Notes: generated from the letters alone by a model not told the origin. A stretch of DNA of 64,000 bases from Vitis vinifera (GCF_030704535.1 NC_081822.1:2843001-2907000), one strand, 5' to 3'; shown: positions 1 to 15,062, counted from the first letter of the stretch. Numbers and translations: made by a program.

Positions 1-1545
<1,545 letters not shown>

Positions 1546-2280
1546 GAGATTGTTTGAAGTGTAGAATCGGCTAAAATAAAATCTGTGGCTTTGAAGGTGC
1601 TACAATGAGTAAGAATACATTTAGTAGGGAGCGAGAACATATTTTTTGCAGTTGTATCATCGACAATAAGGTTAAAGTTGAATTATGTGGTATGATGGTT
1701 TTTATCAAAAGATGATACCTTGCTTCACCATAATATTACTGCATAATCATATCATATAAAGGCAGGATTATTATTGGTGACAATGTGCAAATTGAGTCTA
1801 GTGAAAATATTGGCTGGAAGTGCAACCGCATCATCGCAAGTCTGAGGCATGCAAAGCTTGAAAAGGAATTGTGGGTGTCGGCAGGAAAAAAATTACAGTT
1901 CATTTGATTCAATTGTGTTTCCCCGGTTAGTCCTTCTCTCAACTCTAAGTCGGTGGAGTTGGAATTATTTAAAAAAATCAAAAACAAAATTAAAACTTCC
2001 ATATAAATAAGAGATGGAAGTGGAAAATCGAAATTGCTGAAGATGCAGTAACATATACACGTTATCGCCTACAAACCAGTACATGCCAGTCCTTCATGGG
2101 ATGAACATCAACATTACAATACCCTAAATATCTATCCCCGTAGACCCAAATTGAAGCTTTTGAATGAACTCAAGCTTTTAGACTAGCTGAGGGGTTATAT
2201 TTCACTGTACCTGTTTCCCCCACCTAGCAAACACCAAAAATAAGAGAAAACACAGGCTGATGGCAGTAATTTTGTGTACA
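1546..2280. other. Convergent 3' intergenic region
   Basis: About 735 bp between the stops of HEMB (+) and the ILL6-like gene (-). It probably holds both 3' UTRs. Short ORFs on both strands have no family resemblance, and no repeat is obvious. Confidence 0.6.
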
Positions 2281-5200
2281 TCATCGTCTGTGCTCGTTGA
2301 GATATCTCTCGGCAATGGCAGCATGAGCTGCAGCACCCATAGGGAGAGCATCTTCGTCAATCATGAAATAAGGGGAGTGGCCTGTGTGTATAGACCCTAG
2401 GGTCTCGTTTCTTACGCCTATGTAGAAGAAGGCAGCAGGGACCACCTCGGAGTAGAAGGAGAAGTCCTCAGCACCCATCATCGGTGGCACCACCCTGAAA
2501 TTTGTAGGGCCAAACAGATCAATGGCTACCTTCCTCACATGCTCATACATTCCTTCATCGTTCACTGTTGGGGGATAAATGGTGTACTCTTTCTCAAAGA
2601 AGTCCACTGTTGCTGAGCATCTGAAAACTCTGGCCTGTTCTACAATTACCTGTTTCAGTGGATATTGGTTACCACTTGCCACTCTATTCAAGATTTGAAT
2701 TTTGGATAAAGAAAGGGTGGTTCCACCAACATACCTCCTCTATTCTTTGAAGAAGTTGATAGAAACTTGTGTTGGAGAAGGCCCTGAAGGTACCACCCAG
2801 AACCACGGTGTCGGCTATCATGTCAAGACTATCGCCCCCATTCAATGAAGTCACCGACACAACCTGCAAGTTTAAAAATGGCATGGTAGAAATTCAGATT
2901 TACTCCATCATTTCTGAATATAGAGGAAGAGGACTCAGAAACACGCTACACACACCTGGGAGTCCAGTGGATTTGCTTCCCGAGACACAATGCCCTGTAA
3001 ACTTATAACCGCAGCTGAGGCAGCCAAAACAGGGTCCACTGATCGGTGAGGATTCCCGGCGTCACCCTCTTTTCCAGTGATTACAGCTCTGAAGAAGCCA
3101 CACCCAGCTAGCAATGGACCAGGCCTCGACCCAATGATAGACGTCGGGTGTTCATGAGATACATGAACTGCAAATATGGCCTCCACATTCTCCAGAGCCC
3201 CATCTCCTATCATCCGTTTTGCACCATTCCCAGCTTCCTCTGCTGGTTGAAACACTAGTACTACGGTTCCCTGGTAGAAATAATGCCACCATTTGTCAGG
3301 AAACATAGGCAAACTACAATCAGCTACAAAACCTTTTATCTATCATCACCACGATCTAGCTATAGTTATGCCTTAGGGTTTTTCTCAGATTTATCCCAAC
3401 AGCAGTTAAATCATGAAGTAGGCCAGCGTATTGAGCTGCATAACTGATTATTATACCACATTTCCTGGAAGAACAAACAAATTCCATACACCAAACTACA
3501 TTTCCTTTTGCAACATTAATAATTATTTTTCCTCAACATACCAAAAACAGAAGACGACAAATCTAGACCCCACTTGATAGATCTGGATCACGTCTAATCA
3601 ACACCTGCTTCTGCCAAGAACAGGATCTATTTTTCAAGTAAGTTAGGAATGGATACAGCACAACCGACATGTGAACTGTTCTATTGTCCTAATAGGAATG
3701 ATGAAAGATTTTTTATGTATTTCATATTAATTTCTTGGCCAGTTCATTTCTTTCACCAAAAGCTTCCAAAAGGTTGGCTGGACCTCAGTTCTCAAAAAGA
3801 AACAAATGATTCCAAGTATCCAAGGTGAGATTTGGGTTGTACCAGCCCATATTCAACCAAGAGTACTTTCACTTTCCTTGCATGTGATAAAAAATAAAGA
3901 AAGATGTTAAATACATCCATCTTTTTCTCTTTACAACTACCCTATTCGAAAAAAAAAAAGAGTGAGAATAAAATAAAGTAGAAAGAAGAAAGATACACCA
4001 AGATGAGGTTAGTTAATAGCCAACTGGCATTATTCAAAAAGCTTTAGAATTTAGGATTCAGCAATGTCGTCTAAAAGACAAGAAGTCTGCCTGAATTGTA
4101 TGAGCAAGCAGCTGACCAATAGAGCCTCCAAAGTTACATCTGTTATCAACATGAAATATCACCATGCCCATCTCCTTGTACCTACTTTTTCTGATCCATT
4201 ATTGCCCACCATACAATGTGAACCCCGACTCAAAAAGCAGCAAAAGCCCAAAATCTAGGACTCAAGAAAATTGAACCAGGCAGCAAAAGAAAAAGGACAA
4301 GGACAAGAACACAGTATGAACGGCACCCACATGAAAGCTCATTTCTCTATCTGAGAGAATCAGGTTTTCAACTCCTGATATAATTTATTTATGTCACCGT
4401 CCCTCAAAACAAAACTGATTCTCACATCTCTAAAGCTAACATATGAGAGAAATACAAAATACCCGTGAATGCCACCCATGTGATGCTTCCATACTACAAG
4501 TCTCTATGACCCAATTCACCGTATAACAATAAAATATATACATAGTTAATAACCCATTTGAAAATCTAATTTTTTTTAGCTTATACAAAGCCAATAGCAT
4601 GTTTGATAACTGTTTTCAAGAACAGATTTCTATTCTCCAAATAAATAAAAAAACAAGAAAACACATTTGACAATCAAAAAAATTTTTATTTTTATTTTTA
4701 AAAACAAAAAACTAAGTGTTTTCATATAATATTTTTTACTTGTATTTTATTGTTTTCTAATGATTGTTTTAGAAAATAGTAGAATGATTAAAAATAAAAT
4801 ATTAAGCATTAAAATTATTTTTAAAATATTAAAAAATAGATTAGAAATATTTCAAGAAATAGATTTTTATTTTATAAAACATAAAATAAAATAAATTTTC
4901 AAAAATTATTTTAAAAAAGTATTTTTCAGAATTATTTTCAATAACAGTCACCAAAAGTTATAATTACTCTGGTTGTATTCATCTCGAGAGAAGGCTTTTT
5001 GGTAGGATAAACGTTGATTTTAGGAGAGTGAATTTCAAAAATGGTGTTTGAAGAAAGACATGACAAGTGACAACCACGTATTGAGCCCAACAAACTTGAA
5101 GCCAAAAGGTAAAAAAGCAAGGCATGGTGATTCAAAACCAGCAAAGCAAAAGGCCTCCGAGGGTGGTCGGTCATGTCAAGCTTTAGAGGCAGTTATGGAA

Positions 5201-7123
5201 CGTAACCCCCTGCCTCCTTTTCTTGAATCAATGTTATCCACCAATGCCCCCTAACTGAAAAGGTGGCATTATCATTCTACTTTTCCACATCTGACTTTTA
5301 GCCCAGGCAGATCACATTTTGTTTCACTCCAAAACTACCAACAAGAAATCACTGCTTTTCAGAATTTTCACTGTCCTTTTTGTAATTCATAGTGATCTGA
5401 CAGCCAAACTGCTGGTTTACCAGCTAAGGAGTTTTTTAAACACTCTAGTAGGCTCGTAGCAGCGATTGAATCTCAAGAATAATAACATGATGTATAGTAA
5501 TTATTCTTATTTTGTATAAAATATCTTAAAAATCATTTCTAAATGTAAAGTTAAACAGATGGAAATAGCACTAACCTCTACTTCACTTTCTCTGACTGAC
5601 AGTAAATTAAAAGGCATCCAAAAGGGCATTTTAACAAGTAGACATGATAAAGTGATTCAATTAGGAAGGAGTTTAGTCCAAATAAACCTTTAAATGATGT
5701 TCACGGGCCTTGAGTATCCTGGCAGCCCCAAGAAGCATTGCAACGTGTGCATCGTGCCCACAAGCATGCATTTTCCCAGCAACTTTGCTTTTGTGCTCCC
5801 ATTCCACGGCCTCCTGCAACATACATCCCAACCCAACATGTCACACCACCAATTTCTCTTCCACCTAACTATTTTCTATTCAACTAACATAAATATTAAA
5901 TGCAACTACCCTTATTTTTGGTCTCTTTCTTCTTCTTTTTTATTTGAAAAAAACGTGTACTGAAGATAACCCAAAACAAAATGGTAAAGTTTGGTTAAAG
6001 ATAAATGCTCAAGAACTCACTAAAGAATATAAAAAAAAAAAGAAAAATCTTTGGCGTTAGGGCATGAAGTCCAAAGGGAAAATGGAGACGAAGGCACCGG
6101 GGTGTTTCATGGGACACAACATGGCAACATGATAGCCGCCACATGCGATATGTACCAGTATTTGAGTCGGTGCCCCATAATCATTTCTTCTACGGCACGA
6201 AATGATAATAATAATACAGATACACACGTGCTCGAGTTGAGAGACCCCAGTGTAATTTCTCTTATAAATTACACAGTACACCCAGAGCCACATATCTTCC
6301 TTCAGGGTGACCAGACCCATATTAGAATATGTATGGTAAACAAAATGCTTGAAGAAAATCATAAAAACAAATAGGGTGAAAAAGAAGATAGGAATTGGCA
6401 AGTATAGAAGGATGACTGCACTTTTAAAGGCGTCATATATTTGCAGTTGAAGAAGAATCAAGAATCAAGAAAGCCTGAAAATGATGAAAAGATTGTATTC
6501 AAATTTATTATGACAAATCGGGTTTTAGAATTACTGTTTGAATTTATACTGGAATGTTGAAGAATTAGTTACAAGGAAATAGAAAAAGAAACCTGAATTG
6601 GGAGAGCATCCATGTCGGCCCTGACGGCAACAAACGGCGGACCTCCGGTGCCGATGGTGGCTCGAATCCCGGTCTTCGCCAGCGGAAAACGATAGCTGAT
6701 GTCCATCTGATCCAATTCACGGCGAATCAATCGGCTGGTATTGAATTCCTCGAAAGCCAGCTCCGGATTCTCGTGGATTCTCCTCCTTATGCCTTTCAAC
6801 CACTCCACCGTCTCCGGCCGCTTCGCGATCCTCAGAATCTCCTCCGAGCATTCCTTCCTCCAAATTGCGCAGTCCGACACGGCCGGTTCCTTAATCCAAA
6901 TTGTGCAGTCCGCCACGGCCGGAGTTGTGGACCGGTCGAGGGCGGAGCTCACGTTTTTCTGAGTGGTTGGAGCCTTGGAGTTGCAACAGGGGGGCTCAAA
7001 GTAGGAGTAGTCATGGTCGGAGGAAGCGGTTGGAGCTGTGATTCTATCTATACAATTCACAGAGACTGCGAAAATCAAGATCAAGAAGATGATTAATAAT
7101 TTCTGCAAATGAATCATCATCAT
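2281..7123 (-). CDS. ILL6: IAA-amino acid hydrolase, ILR1/ILL6-like
   Basis: Five exons in transcription order: 7123-6593, 5813-5688, 3270-2956, 2863-2735 and 2649-2281, giving 489 residues with all junctions in phase. The M20 amidohydrolase family releases auxin, or jasmonoyl-isoleucine in the ILL6 type, from amino-acid conjugates, usually in the ER lumen. The first ATG of an ATGATGATG run is taken as start because a hydrophobic signal peptide ([14 protein letters not shown]) follows. Metal and catalytic residues are present: [21 protein letters not shown] and IHTGHSPYF. The long hydrophilic segment after the signal peptide and the residues [20 protein letters not shown] suit the ILL6/ILR1-like group. 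No HDEL/KDEL retention signal is seen at the C-terminus (NEHRR). Substrate preference cannot be read from sequence. Confidence 0.93.
4602..4954. mobile_element. AT-rich MITE-like element, copy A
   Basis: It lies in intron 2 of the ILL6-like gene. The left end TTTGATAACTGTTTTCAAGA and the inverted right end TTTGGTGACTGTTATTGAAA form an imperfect terminal inverted repeat. The interior is A/T homopolymer-rich and has no ORF. The same ends and interior recur at 9292, 15648 and 20376. No clear target duplication was found. Confidence 0.6.
6851..6922 (-). repeat. 36-bp in-frame tandem duplication in ILL6-like exon 1
   Basis: Two 36-bp units, 6851-6886 and 6887-6922, differ at a few bases and encode the tandem 12-residue segments around [12 protein letters not shown] and [12 protein letters not shown], just after the signal peptide. 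The duplication keeps frame. Confidence 0.85.
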
Positions 7124-7560
7124 GAATATCAGCAACGAAAGTGAGAGAGAAAGCGTTGGTTGCAGAGAGGTGAAGGGAAAGAAAGAAAGAAGAGAGATAG
7201 AAAAAAAATGAATTGGGAGAGAGAGAGGATGAGATGGTATTTGAACACGTGGGGATAAAGAGGGGAGACCGTATTTGTCACGTGGGGGAATTTCTTTGCA
7301 AAAGAGCTGGTTGATTAAGGCGTCGAATCGCGGCGGGGGGACCACCTCTGCAGTAGCAGTCATCGGTGAGACAGATCCACACACTGCCTTGATCTTGACA
7401 TATATCTGTATTTTCCCTTTCTTTTTCCTTTGGGAAAATATATTTTCATAAGCATTTAAAAATTTCTAAAATTTAAATTTAACATATTTTATTAAATAAT
7501 AATAATTTTTGCAATAGGTAAAATTTAATTTTAAATTAATTTAAATTTTCCAAAATGTAT
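7124..7560. other. 5' flank of ILL6-like gene
   Basis: On the minus strand the stretch just upstream of the start codon is rich in CT (GA repeats at 7141-7230 on the plus strand), as is common in plant leader sequences. The frame stays open upstream to 7384, but the signal peptide favours the start at 7123. Beyond about 7430 it turns AT-rich without visible features. Confidence 0.5.
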
Positions 7561-7599
7561 TGTTTTGAATGGATATGGGTTGAGGTACATTATAAATCA

Positions 7600-8318
7600 C
7601 ATGAACCAGTGTTTATCTGACATGAAAAAATCGATGTACTAATTGGGTTGGCACGAAAAACTCGATGTATTGATTGGGTTCATTGGGTTTAGGCGAGATG
7701 AATGGGGGTTTTGTATCACAGAATGCTTCAAATGACCCTCCCCATGGGCTTATATAGGAGGAGGGAAACTTCTGAAGACTCCTGAAGCCATCTACACTAA
7801 GCCATTGGTGGGAAGAGTGTGGAAGGTTCTAGAGATGCCTAGAGATGTCCACACATCTCTACACTATGATGAAAGGCATGAGAGGAATACAAGGCTTTCT
7901 AGAAGATTCTAAAGATCTCTTGCATATTCTTGTACATAGGGTTGTACATAGATTAGTGTAGGGAGTTCTAAAATATTTTTGATTTGTAAGGAACTCTCCA
8001 AGGTTCCAGAGAGTTTCATTGCTACCTATAAATAGGTAGGGGTCTCATTTGGCCAAAACACCACTCAAAATCACTTCCTAACCAAGCAAGTAAGCTTCCA
8101 AGCACTTGTAAAAGCTTTCTTGAGTTAATAAGAGCTTCCATTCTTTAAAGAGTTGCCTACTAAGCTTCTTAAGCTTTCGAGTCGTGAGCGTCTTAACCTA
8201 GTAAGTTAAGCATTGGGAGTAAGGCTGACTTAGTAAGATCAAGCGTCTTGATTTGCCTAAGTGCCGCACAAGCTTAGTGAACGACTAAGTCCGTGATATT
8301 TGGCTCTCTTCCATTCCC
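7600..8318 (+). mobile_element. LTR-like fragment or solo LTR
   Basis: A stretch of ordinary base composition sits inside AT-rich DNA. It has a strong TATA box TATAAATAGG at 8027-8036, a run of repeated AAGCTT/AAGCTTCC words downstream, and AATAA in the presumed R region. The end GCCGCACAAGCTTAGTGAAC resembles the U5 ends of plant Ty3/gypsy LTRs. No second LTR, primer site or pol coding is visible, and the borders and target duplication were not found, so the limits are approximate. Confidence 0.45.
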
Positions 8319-8340
8319 TTAATTTTGTGTCAAATTAAAG

Positions 8341-9282
8341 CATTTTTTTATTTTTAAAAAATAACAATTTCAAAATACCATTTTAAATTTGTATTCAAAC
8401 CATATTTTTAAATATGATCTTTAAAGTAAAAATATCGTTTCAAATAAATTTTTACATAAAAAAAATTTAAAATAAAGCACATAGGAGAAAATTGTCATTT
8501 TAAACAAAAATTTCAAAATATATGTCAAGTGAATATTTTGTTTGGTTGAAATACATATTTTTATATTTATTAAATTAATATAATTAATTAAGTAATATTA
8601 GTAACTTGAAGTTTTAATACTTTATGTATGATGTTTCAAGGGGAAAAAGTTCATAATGCGTATAAACTCCTCTTAATTATATAAATGTGTTTTAAAATTA
8701 TAAAAACTTTTTTAGATCCACAATGAACAAATATGGTTTATTATAAATTTTTTGTTAAATAGAAAAATATAAAATATTAATACTTAATACTATTAATCAC
8801 TATTTAATTTTAAATTCTATTTAAAATTAAGTAAAAGAAAAAAACAACACTTGTATCTTAATCTTATTCATTTGACTTCCATTTCATTTACTCTTACTTT
8901 GCTCAAATTCAAATTTTGATATGTATTAATTAACTTAACATTTTCATAATACTTATATTCTTTATCCTTTAGTCCATACATGAATTTAAAAAATCTTATA
9001 AAAAGAATAAAAAATGAAAATGAAAGCTAAAAAAGAGAACAAATATGTATAAAAGTAAATTTAAAATATAAAATATTTTTTCCTTAGAATTATTTTTATT
9101 TCATGTGAATTTTTTTAAATATATATATATTAAACTATTTATTTTGTGATTCATTTTTTGTAATATTTATCTTGACTTTTTGTGTGTGAATAAAGTTTAT
9201 ATAATTATAATGAATTTTCCCTAAAAATTATATGATGGTTGTATTATTTTGATTGTTTTAAATAACAAAATATAAAAATATT
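8341..9282. other. AT-rich intergenic DNA
   Basis: No gene is visible. A segment near 8715-8850 ends in a sequence whose reverse complement (AAGTGTTGTTTTTTTCTTTT) resembles an end of the MITE at 31582-31858, so a decayed relative may lie here. Confidence 0.4.
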
Positions 9283-9291
9283 AGAGGTATG

Positions 9292-9646
9292 TTTGGTAAT
9301 TATTTTCAAAACAGTTTTAAAAAATAATTTTTAAAAATTGTTCTTTAATGTTTTATAAAATAAAAGACTATTTGAAAACATAAAATGTTTTTAACTTGTT
9401 TTTTAATATTTTTAAATATATTTTAAAAATCATTTTTATGTTTAGCATTTTATTTTTAAATATTTTATATGTTTGTATAATTATTTTTTAAAACAATATT
9501 AAAAAAACAAGTAAAAATAACGAAAAATAATTAAAAGGTATTTTCTGAAAACACCATATTTTATGTTTTTAAAAATATAAAAAAAAAAAAACATGTTTTT
9601 ATGATTTTTTTATTCTAAAAAAATAGAAAATCATTCTCAAAAACTG
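9292..9646. mobile_element. AT-rich MITE-like element, copy C (diverged)
   Basis: The left end TTTGGTAATTATTTTCAAAA matches the inverted-repeat end of copies A and B. The interior has the same order of homopolymer blocks in the opposite orientation. The right end near 9646 is diverged or truncated, so the limit is approximate. Confidence 0.45.
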
Positions 9647-10010
9647 TGCTACATCTTCTATCTCCTTTGTACCCTAATCCAACTGTTATTTTCTTCCCCC
9701 AAAACTCTAATTGGACCAATTATTCCATCTCCATGATCATAATCACAAACTTATTTAATTATGTGAAACATACTTTTAATTTGATTGTTCTTCCCTAAAG
9801 TCGATAAGATATCATCTAAAATAGTCCTAAATTCTACCCACACAAGCTAGTGGGTTTGTGACAGCTATTGTTGGTTCCCATCAATCCATTCTTTAATAAA
9901 TGATTTCTTGTCAACTTTAGTTCTCATAATTAGATTTATGACTTGATTTGAAGTTTTGTTTTGAGGTTAAAAATCAAGAAACAAACAAAACATTAAAGTT
10001 TAACGACAAA

Positions 10011-10542
10011 GGAAAAAGTTGTCCACACGTTTAAGATCAATTCATACCAAGATCCTAAGATTCATTCATACGAACATCAATAAATTAGTTAAAAGATTAG
10101 ATAAGAGGATGATAAACAAGGTTTCAAAGAGAAAGATCGGAAATCATCTTATTCTACTATGAAATAATAAGGGTGTCTCAAAATAGATAGTTCGTATGAA
10201 TAAACTTTTATTTTATATATTTAATTAATATTTTCATATCTATAATGATTGATTGTCCATCAACTTTATACTTAAGTTTAATAATAACGGAAAATATTAA
10301 AAAAGATTGTTCACACGTTTAATTATTATTAAGATTCATTCGTACGAAGATCAATAAATTAGTTAGAAGATTAAATAACAAGACGATAAAGAAGGTTTAA
10401 AAAAAAGATCAAAAATTATCTCATTCCATTATGAAATAATATAAGTGTTTTAAAATAGATAGTTCGTATAAATAAACTTTTATTCTACTTATTTAATTAA
10501 TATTTTCATATTTATAATTATTGATCATCCATCAACTTTATA
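10011..10542. repeat. Imperfect two-copy tandem repeat, about 250 bp per unit
   Basis: The segment at 10011-10270 (GTCCACACGTTTAAG, then ATAGATAGTTCGTATGAATA and CATCAACTTTATA) recurs in the same order at 10299-10542 with scattered changes and small indels. The divergence suggests an old duplication. Confidence 0.75.
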
Positions 10543-11898
10543 CTAGATTTCTAATCGAATGCATAATTTAAACATAGGATTTGACTTGAAAAAAGTCATC
10601 TAGCAATTCCAGGTGTAAAAATTGATGGTTGATTTATTAACAGGGGTTTATAATGTCAATATCTATACTATTATTTCATAATTTTTGAAACAACAGTCCC
10701 TTGTACTTCATCACGGATTCCTTAAAACTCATGTTAAGGTTTCAATCAGCGTGAATGTTTGACCCTTTGGCGGTTGGAAGGTTTCTTTCAAGGATGATCT
10801 TAAAAGATTTAAGATATTAAGTTTAGAGTTTTAAGAACTGTTATTATTTATCATGCATATAGTTTTCATCAAAGTATACCTATTTGAAAAACTTTGAAAC
10901 TTAATAATGAAGAGTTTTTTATTTTACAAACTCATAAAATATGAATATTAGAAACAAAAACTGAAATAACGAGAAATAGAAATAAAACATAATAAAAATT
11001 ATTGATTTTATTTTTGGTGAAATTAGAGAAAAACGAAAAGAAAAACATACAGATTTAACGTGATTCGATAAATTATCTTCATTAGCAGGAATAAAGAAGA
11101 AAACTTTCACCATATCTCGAATTAGGGTTATAGAAAATGGTATTTATATTAATCATTAGGTAATGAAATTTCAAAAATAACTCTACGTTCCTACACTTCT
11201 TAACCTATCCTTCACTTTCAATAATAAAAATACAAGTTTGAATGATAAATGTCATCGCTCCGATATTTATCAATTTTTCTTCATATGTTTTTCACTCAAT
11301 ATGAATTATATATGCAACAAAAATATATACATTTATATAGAAAATCCTAAAAAAAAACATATATAAAGAAGAAAAAAGTCCACTATATTAAAAATTAATA
11401 CAAAATAAGAGATACAAATAAAAACATCATTACCTTAAATCTTCTTAATATATACATATATATAATTAAAAAAATAAGCCAATACCACGGCGGCTTGCCC
11501 GTAGATCAGGGTCTTTGATGTTTTTGGAGGGTTCAGGCATAAATCAAGTGAAAAAAAAGCAGCCCTATATCACCGGGGTTTGTGATGGTAGGGTTGGGGC
11601 ATAAATCAAGTGAAAGATTGACATAATTGCATTGAATAAAGTCAAGTCCATTACCCACAAAAAAGGTTAAAAAGGCCTCATTTTTCATCGCTAGTCTGTA
11701 TCACCGGCATTCAATGCCCTGTTACTCATCAATACGTCTAGTCCGTCATTACACTTATCACATCCACAGACTGATAAAATAAAGTATATGTGATGCCATT
11801 TATTGCCCTTTTTATTTCATTGATAGAAAAACCAGCTTTTGGTGTCAATGTTTATGTGGTGAAATAAAGTCGCGTTTGTAATAGTCTCTTTTCTGTCT
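10543..11898. other. AT-rich intergenic DNA with a GC-richer patch
   Basis: No gene is supported. At 11480-11770 the composition is less AT-rich, and the words GGCATAAATCAAGTGAAA occur twice (about 11535 and 11597). Around 11055-11130 is a copy of a dispersed motif (ACGTGATTCGATAAATTATC then ACTTTCACC) that also occurs near 16680, 17260, 18190 and 18690. Confidence 0.4.
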
Positions 11899-12065
11899 TT
11901 GGATTTGATTTGAAATGATATTTTTTTAATATTTTTGCTCATTTAATTTCATGTATGAAAATTTAAATTGAACATTGAGTTTGGATTTGATTTGAAATGA
12001 CATTTTTTAATATTTTTGCTCAAAATTTTAGATTTACTTACATGCATGGAAAATTAAATTCAAAA
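11899..12065. repeat. Two-copy tandem repeat, 82-bp period
   Basis: TTTGGATTTGATTTGAAATG followed by ATTTTTGCTC begins at 11899 and again at 11981. Both copies continue into a diverged tail containing CATG(T/C)ATG and AAATTAAATT words. Confidence 0.7.
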
Positions 12066-14056
12066 TGAGTTTAAGAATGATTCTTAAAGTATTAGAAGTG
12101 TTCTACACTATTTAAATGTGCTATAATTATAAAATTTAAGATAATATTTGGATATATATATAGATATATATATTAAAAATTAGGAGTTCCTATATAAAAT
12201 ATAACAATTCTTATAAAAAAAATTAAAAAAAAAAAAGAAAAAAAGAAATTTACTTATATTCTTTAAAAACTTTTTTTAAAATTTTAAAATTTTTTAAAAG
12301 TGATAAAGTTTTGCCCTTTAAAGTAATATTTTAAAATTTTATTAAATGCTTTTTCATTTAAAAAATAAAAAAATATTTAAAAAATGATTTTCTAATATTT
12401 TATTATATTATAAAAAATATAAAATATAATAAAATAAATTAAAAACTTGAGTATTTTCATCATATGAGTTTAAAATAATATATAAAAATAATTTATTGAT
12501 TTTAAATTTATTTTTTATTTTTTTATTTATAATTCTTTTAATTTTCTCTCAAAATTTTTGACAACTAAATATAATCTTAATATATAATTGTTAAAAAAAA
12601 AAAAAGTGTTACTTAATATAATTCTTAAAAGTGATTTTTATGCTAGTACTTAATAAGTATTTTAAAATTTTTTTTTTAATTCTAAAAAATATGTTTTAAA
12701 AAAATTGTTTAGTTTAAGTGAAAAGATTTTCTAATTTTAAATAAAAATAATTTGAATAAAAACATTATTATTAGTGGTAAAAAGTAAGACCTAAATAAAA
12801 AGAGAATTGGTAAATGGTTAATAGTAAGTGAGTTGGGAGGCGTGAAAGTGGATGAGGATGAGATCATTTTTCAATTGGGCACATGGTCTAGGCTGTCAAC
12901 TCTTCCACTAATGTCAGCCAAGTAAGTTCGAAGTGGGGTTAGATTTCAGATGGGCTTGCCTCCCATTTCCCATTCAGCATCATCTTTATTGAACAAAGCC
13001 CACCATCTTAAATGACCCTCAGCCACTTACTTAAACTATATATTTATTGATCCCATAATTTTCCATATAAAGTCTGCTCCCTATGATTTCTTCAGTTTTG
13101 GACTCATTCACGGATGCTTAGGACTAGGACTAGGACTAGGAGCTATGGTGGGAAATTGGATTATCTTACTATTTTATTTTATTTTTAATTAGAATTACTC
13201 TCATGATCAAATAATTGGTATGGGTGATGCAGAGTGACATTTGGCCCTAAGCTTTTTGTTCTTTCTGAATAGGACATCAACTGCTCCCAATATCTTTTTC
13301 TATGGTCTACCAAATTTTTTAAAATGCACCGAATGTGACTTACCACATGGCCTGCAACTCTAGCTTTGTTTCTTTCCCATTTTGAAATGCCCTTTCTCCC
13401 TTTTTTTTCCAGACAGCCAAACGAGAATCTTAGGTTCCATAATCCAAATGGGGATGTGTTGCCAAAGAGAAAAAAAATTTGGTCTCTCTCATTATCAATC
13501 TTATGGTATATGTATATATATATATATGATATGCATATAAATGAATATCTTTACACAAGATTTAAGTATATATTATCATTCATAATGTCCGATAGATAAA
13601 TTACATAAAAAATATCTAAAAGATGAATTATTAAAATGCAACAATATTGCTTTTAAGTTGAGGATGAATCACTTAAATAATGTTAGTTGAATGTTATAAA
13701 AGACTTAATATACATTTACTAATCCAACCAATAAATCGGTATCGGAATTAAGGTTCATGAGACCTTAACATGTTAGTATGCAATAATGATAAGACACACC
13801 AATATACCAATTGATTTTCTCTCGTTCGTTCATTTCCTAAAAAATTAATTTATTAAACGTTTTGTAAGGAGAGTGATGAAGAGACAAAACCATAGATTCA
13901 CATACGCATTTCAAATAGAAATTTGTCTGGGCTAAAGGTTGCCAAAAAGTGAACGTGCCCACCAAAATTTTCATCAATGGGACTGAAAGAAAGGAACCCA
14001 TGGAGAGTAGGGAGAAGAGAGGCATAAAAGTATTCTCTTCATATCATTTGTTATAA
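12066..14056. other. Intergenic DNA, no gene recognised
   Basis: Mostly AT-rich. The stretch 12830-13150 is of ordinary composition and includes CCATATAAAGTC at about 13064 and a short GGACTA tandem at about 13118-13140. It has no long ORF, and no known RNA gene could be identified. Confidence 0.4.
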
Positions 14057-14226
14057 ATTGAGGAATCTTTTCAGGAAGTTACATACAGGAATACATTTTT
14101 TTCAACTTTCATCCTATCAATTATAGGGGTGTATATGAATGGAGGAATCTTTGCAGGATGTTATTTATAGGAATAGATTTTTTTTTATTTTTTTTTTCAT
14201 TTTTCATCCTATCAATTATGAGGGTG
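14057..14226. repeat. Two-copy tandem repeat, about 80 bp
   Basis: GAGGAATCTTTTCAGGAAGT, then ATACAGGAATA, a T-rich run and CATCCTATCAATTATAGGGG at 14057-14132, is repeated with changes at 14140-14226. The T-run is longer in the second copy. Confidence 0.75.
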
Positions 14227-15062
14227 GCCAAGTTCAACTTGATTGGACTTGAGGGTCAAGCCTTTAATTTTTAGAGTTTGTCACAAACCCTAGACCCCAA
14301 ATTAACAATAAAGAAAGCAAACAAACAAATGATCTAGTACTTTTTAGATGGAATAGATACTTCACTCTTTTTCCATCTTATAGCATCAAAGTGATGAATG
14401 CATTTTGGCATAATCCTCAAAATTACGATCAAGTTATTTTGATTTTTTTTAGAAAATGTTAAGATACCATAACAGTGCTTACATAACAAAATATCTAAAT
14501 CATTGAGTATGAATTATAAGATCCAAACCGTTTAATTAGGAGATAAATAAATGAAATCAAAATGCAAAAATATAAATAATAAAATTTAAAAATATATGTG
14601 GTAGCATCGGTAGAGTAAAAAACGTAGGATAGGAAGGTAAAATCGAAAAAAATTATGTTGATTATGTACTTGCGTGATACCACTTAAAAATATGTATTTT
14701 TAAATCATTGATAATATCTTTTTGATAGATACCAAAAAAAAAAAAAAAAAAACTTAACACCATAGAATTGTCATTTTCCTTTTCACCGTACAAACATTTG
14801 CTTTGTAAGTAAAATTTGAGTAGATGATGATAATTATTAATTAATGGATGAATAGAAAGCCATGTGCTTCACTAATAATTGTGGGATTACATCAACATGA
14901 CGAAGGTATCAGTGTGAAGGCATCCATGGATAGATAGGGCACCCTTACAAGAATTGAGAGGTCATTTCCTCCTTATTTTGGGCATTTGAACCCGTTTAAA
15001 GAGGAGACACAACTTGTCAGTTGTCAAAAGCCAAAAGGAAATGAAAAAAAAAAATGGTAGAC

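Noticed and set aside
7124-7384. Longer N-terminus for the ILL6-like protein starting at 7384
   Set aside because: The extra 87 residues are low in resemblance to the family and would bury the signal peptide; the region looks like leader and promoter.
7600-8318. Endogenous pararetrovirus fragment, because of the strong TATA box and leader-like text
   Set aside because: No viral coding region is visible; an LTR fragment explains the TATA, the AATAA and the U5-like end better.
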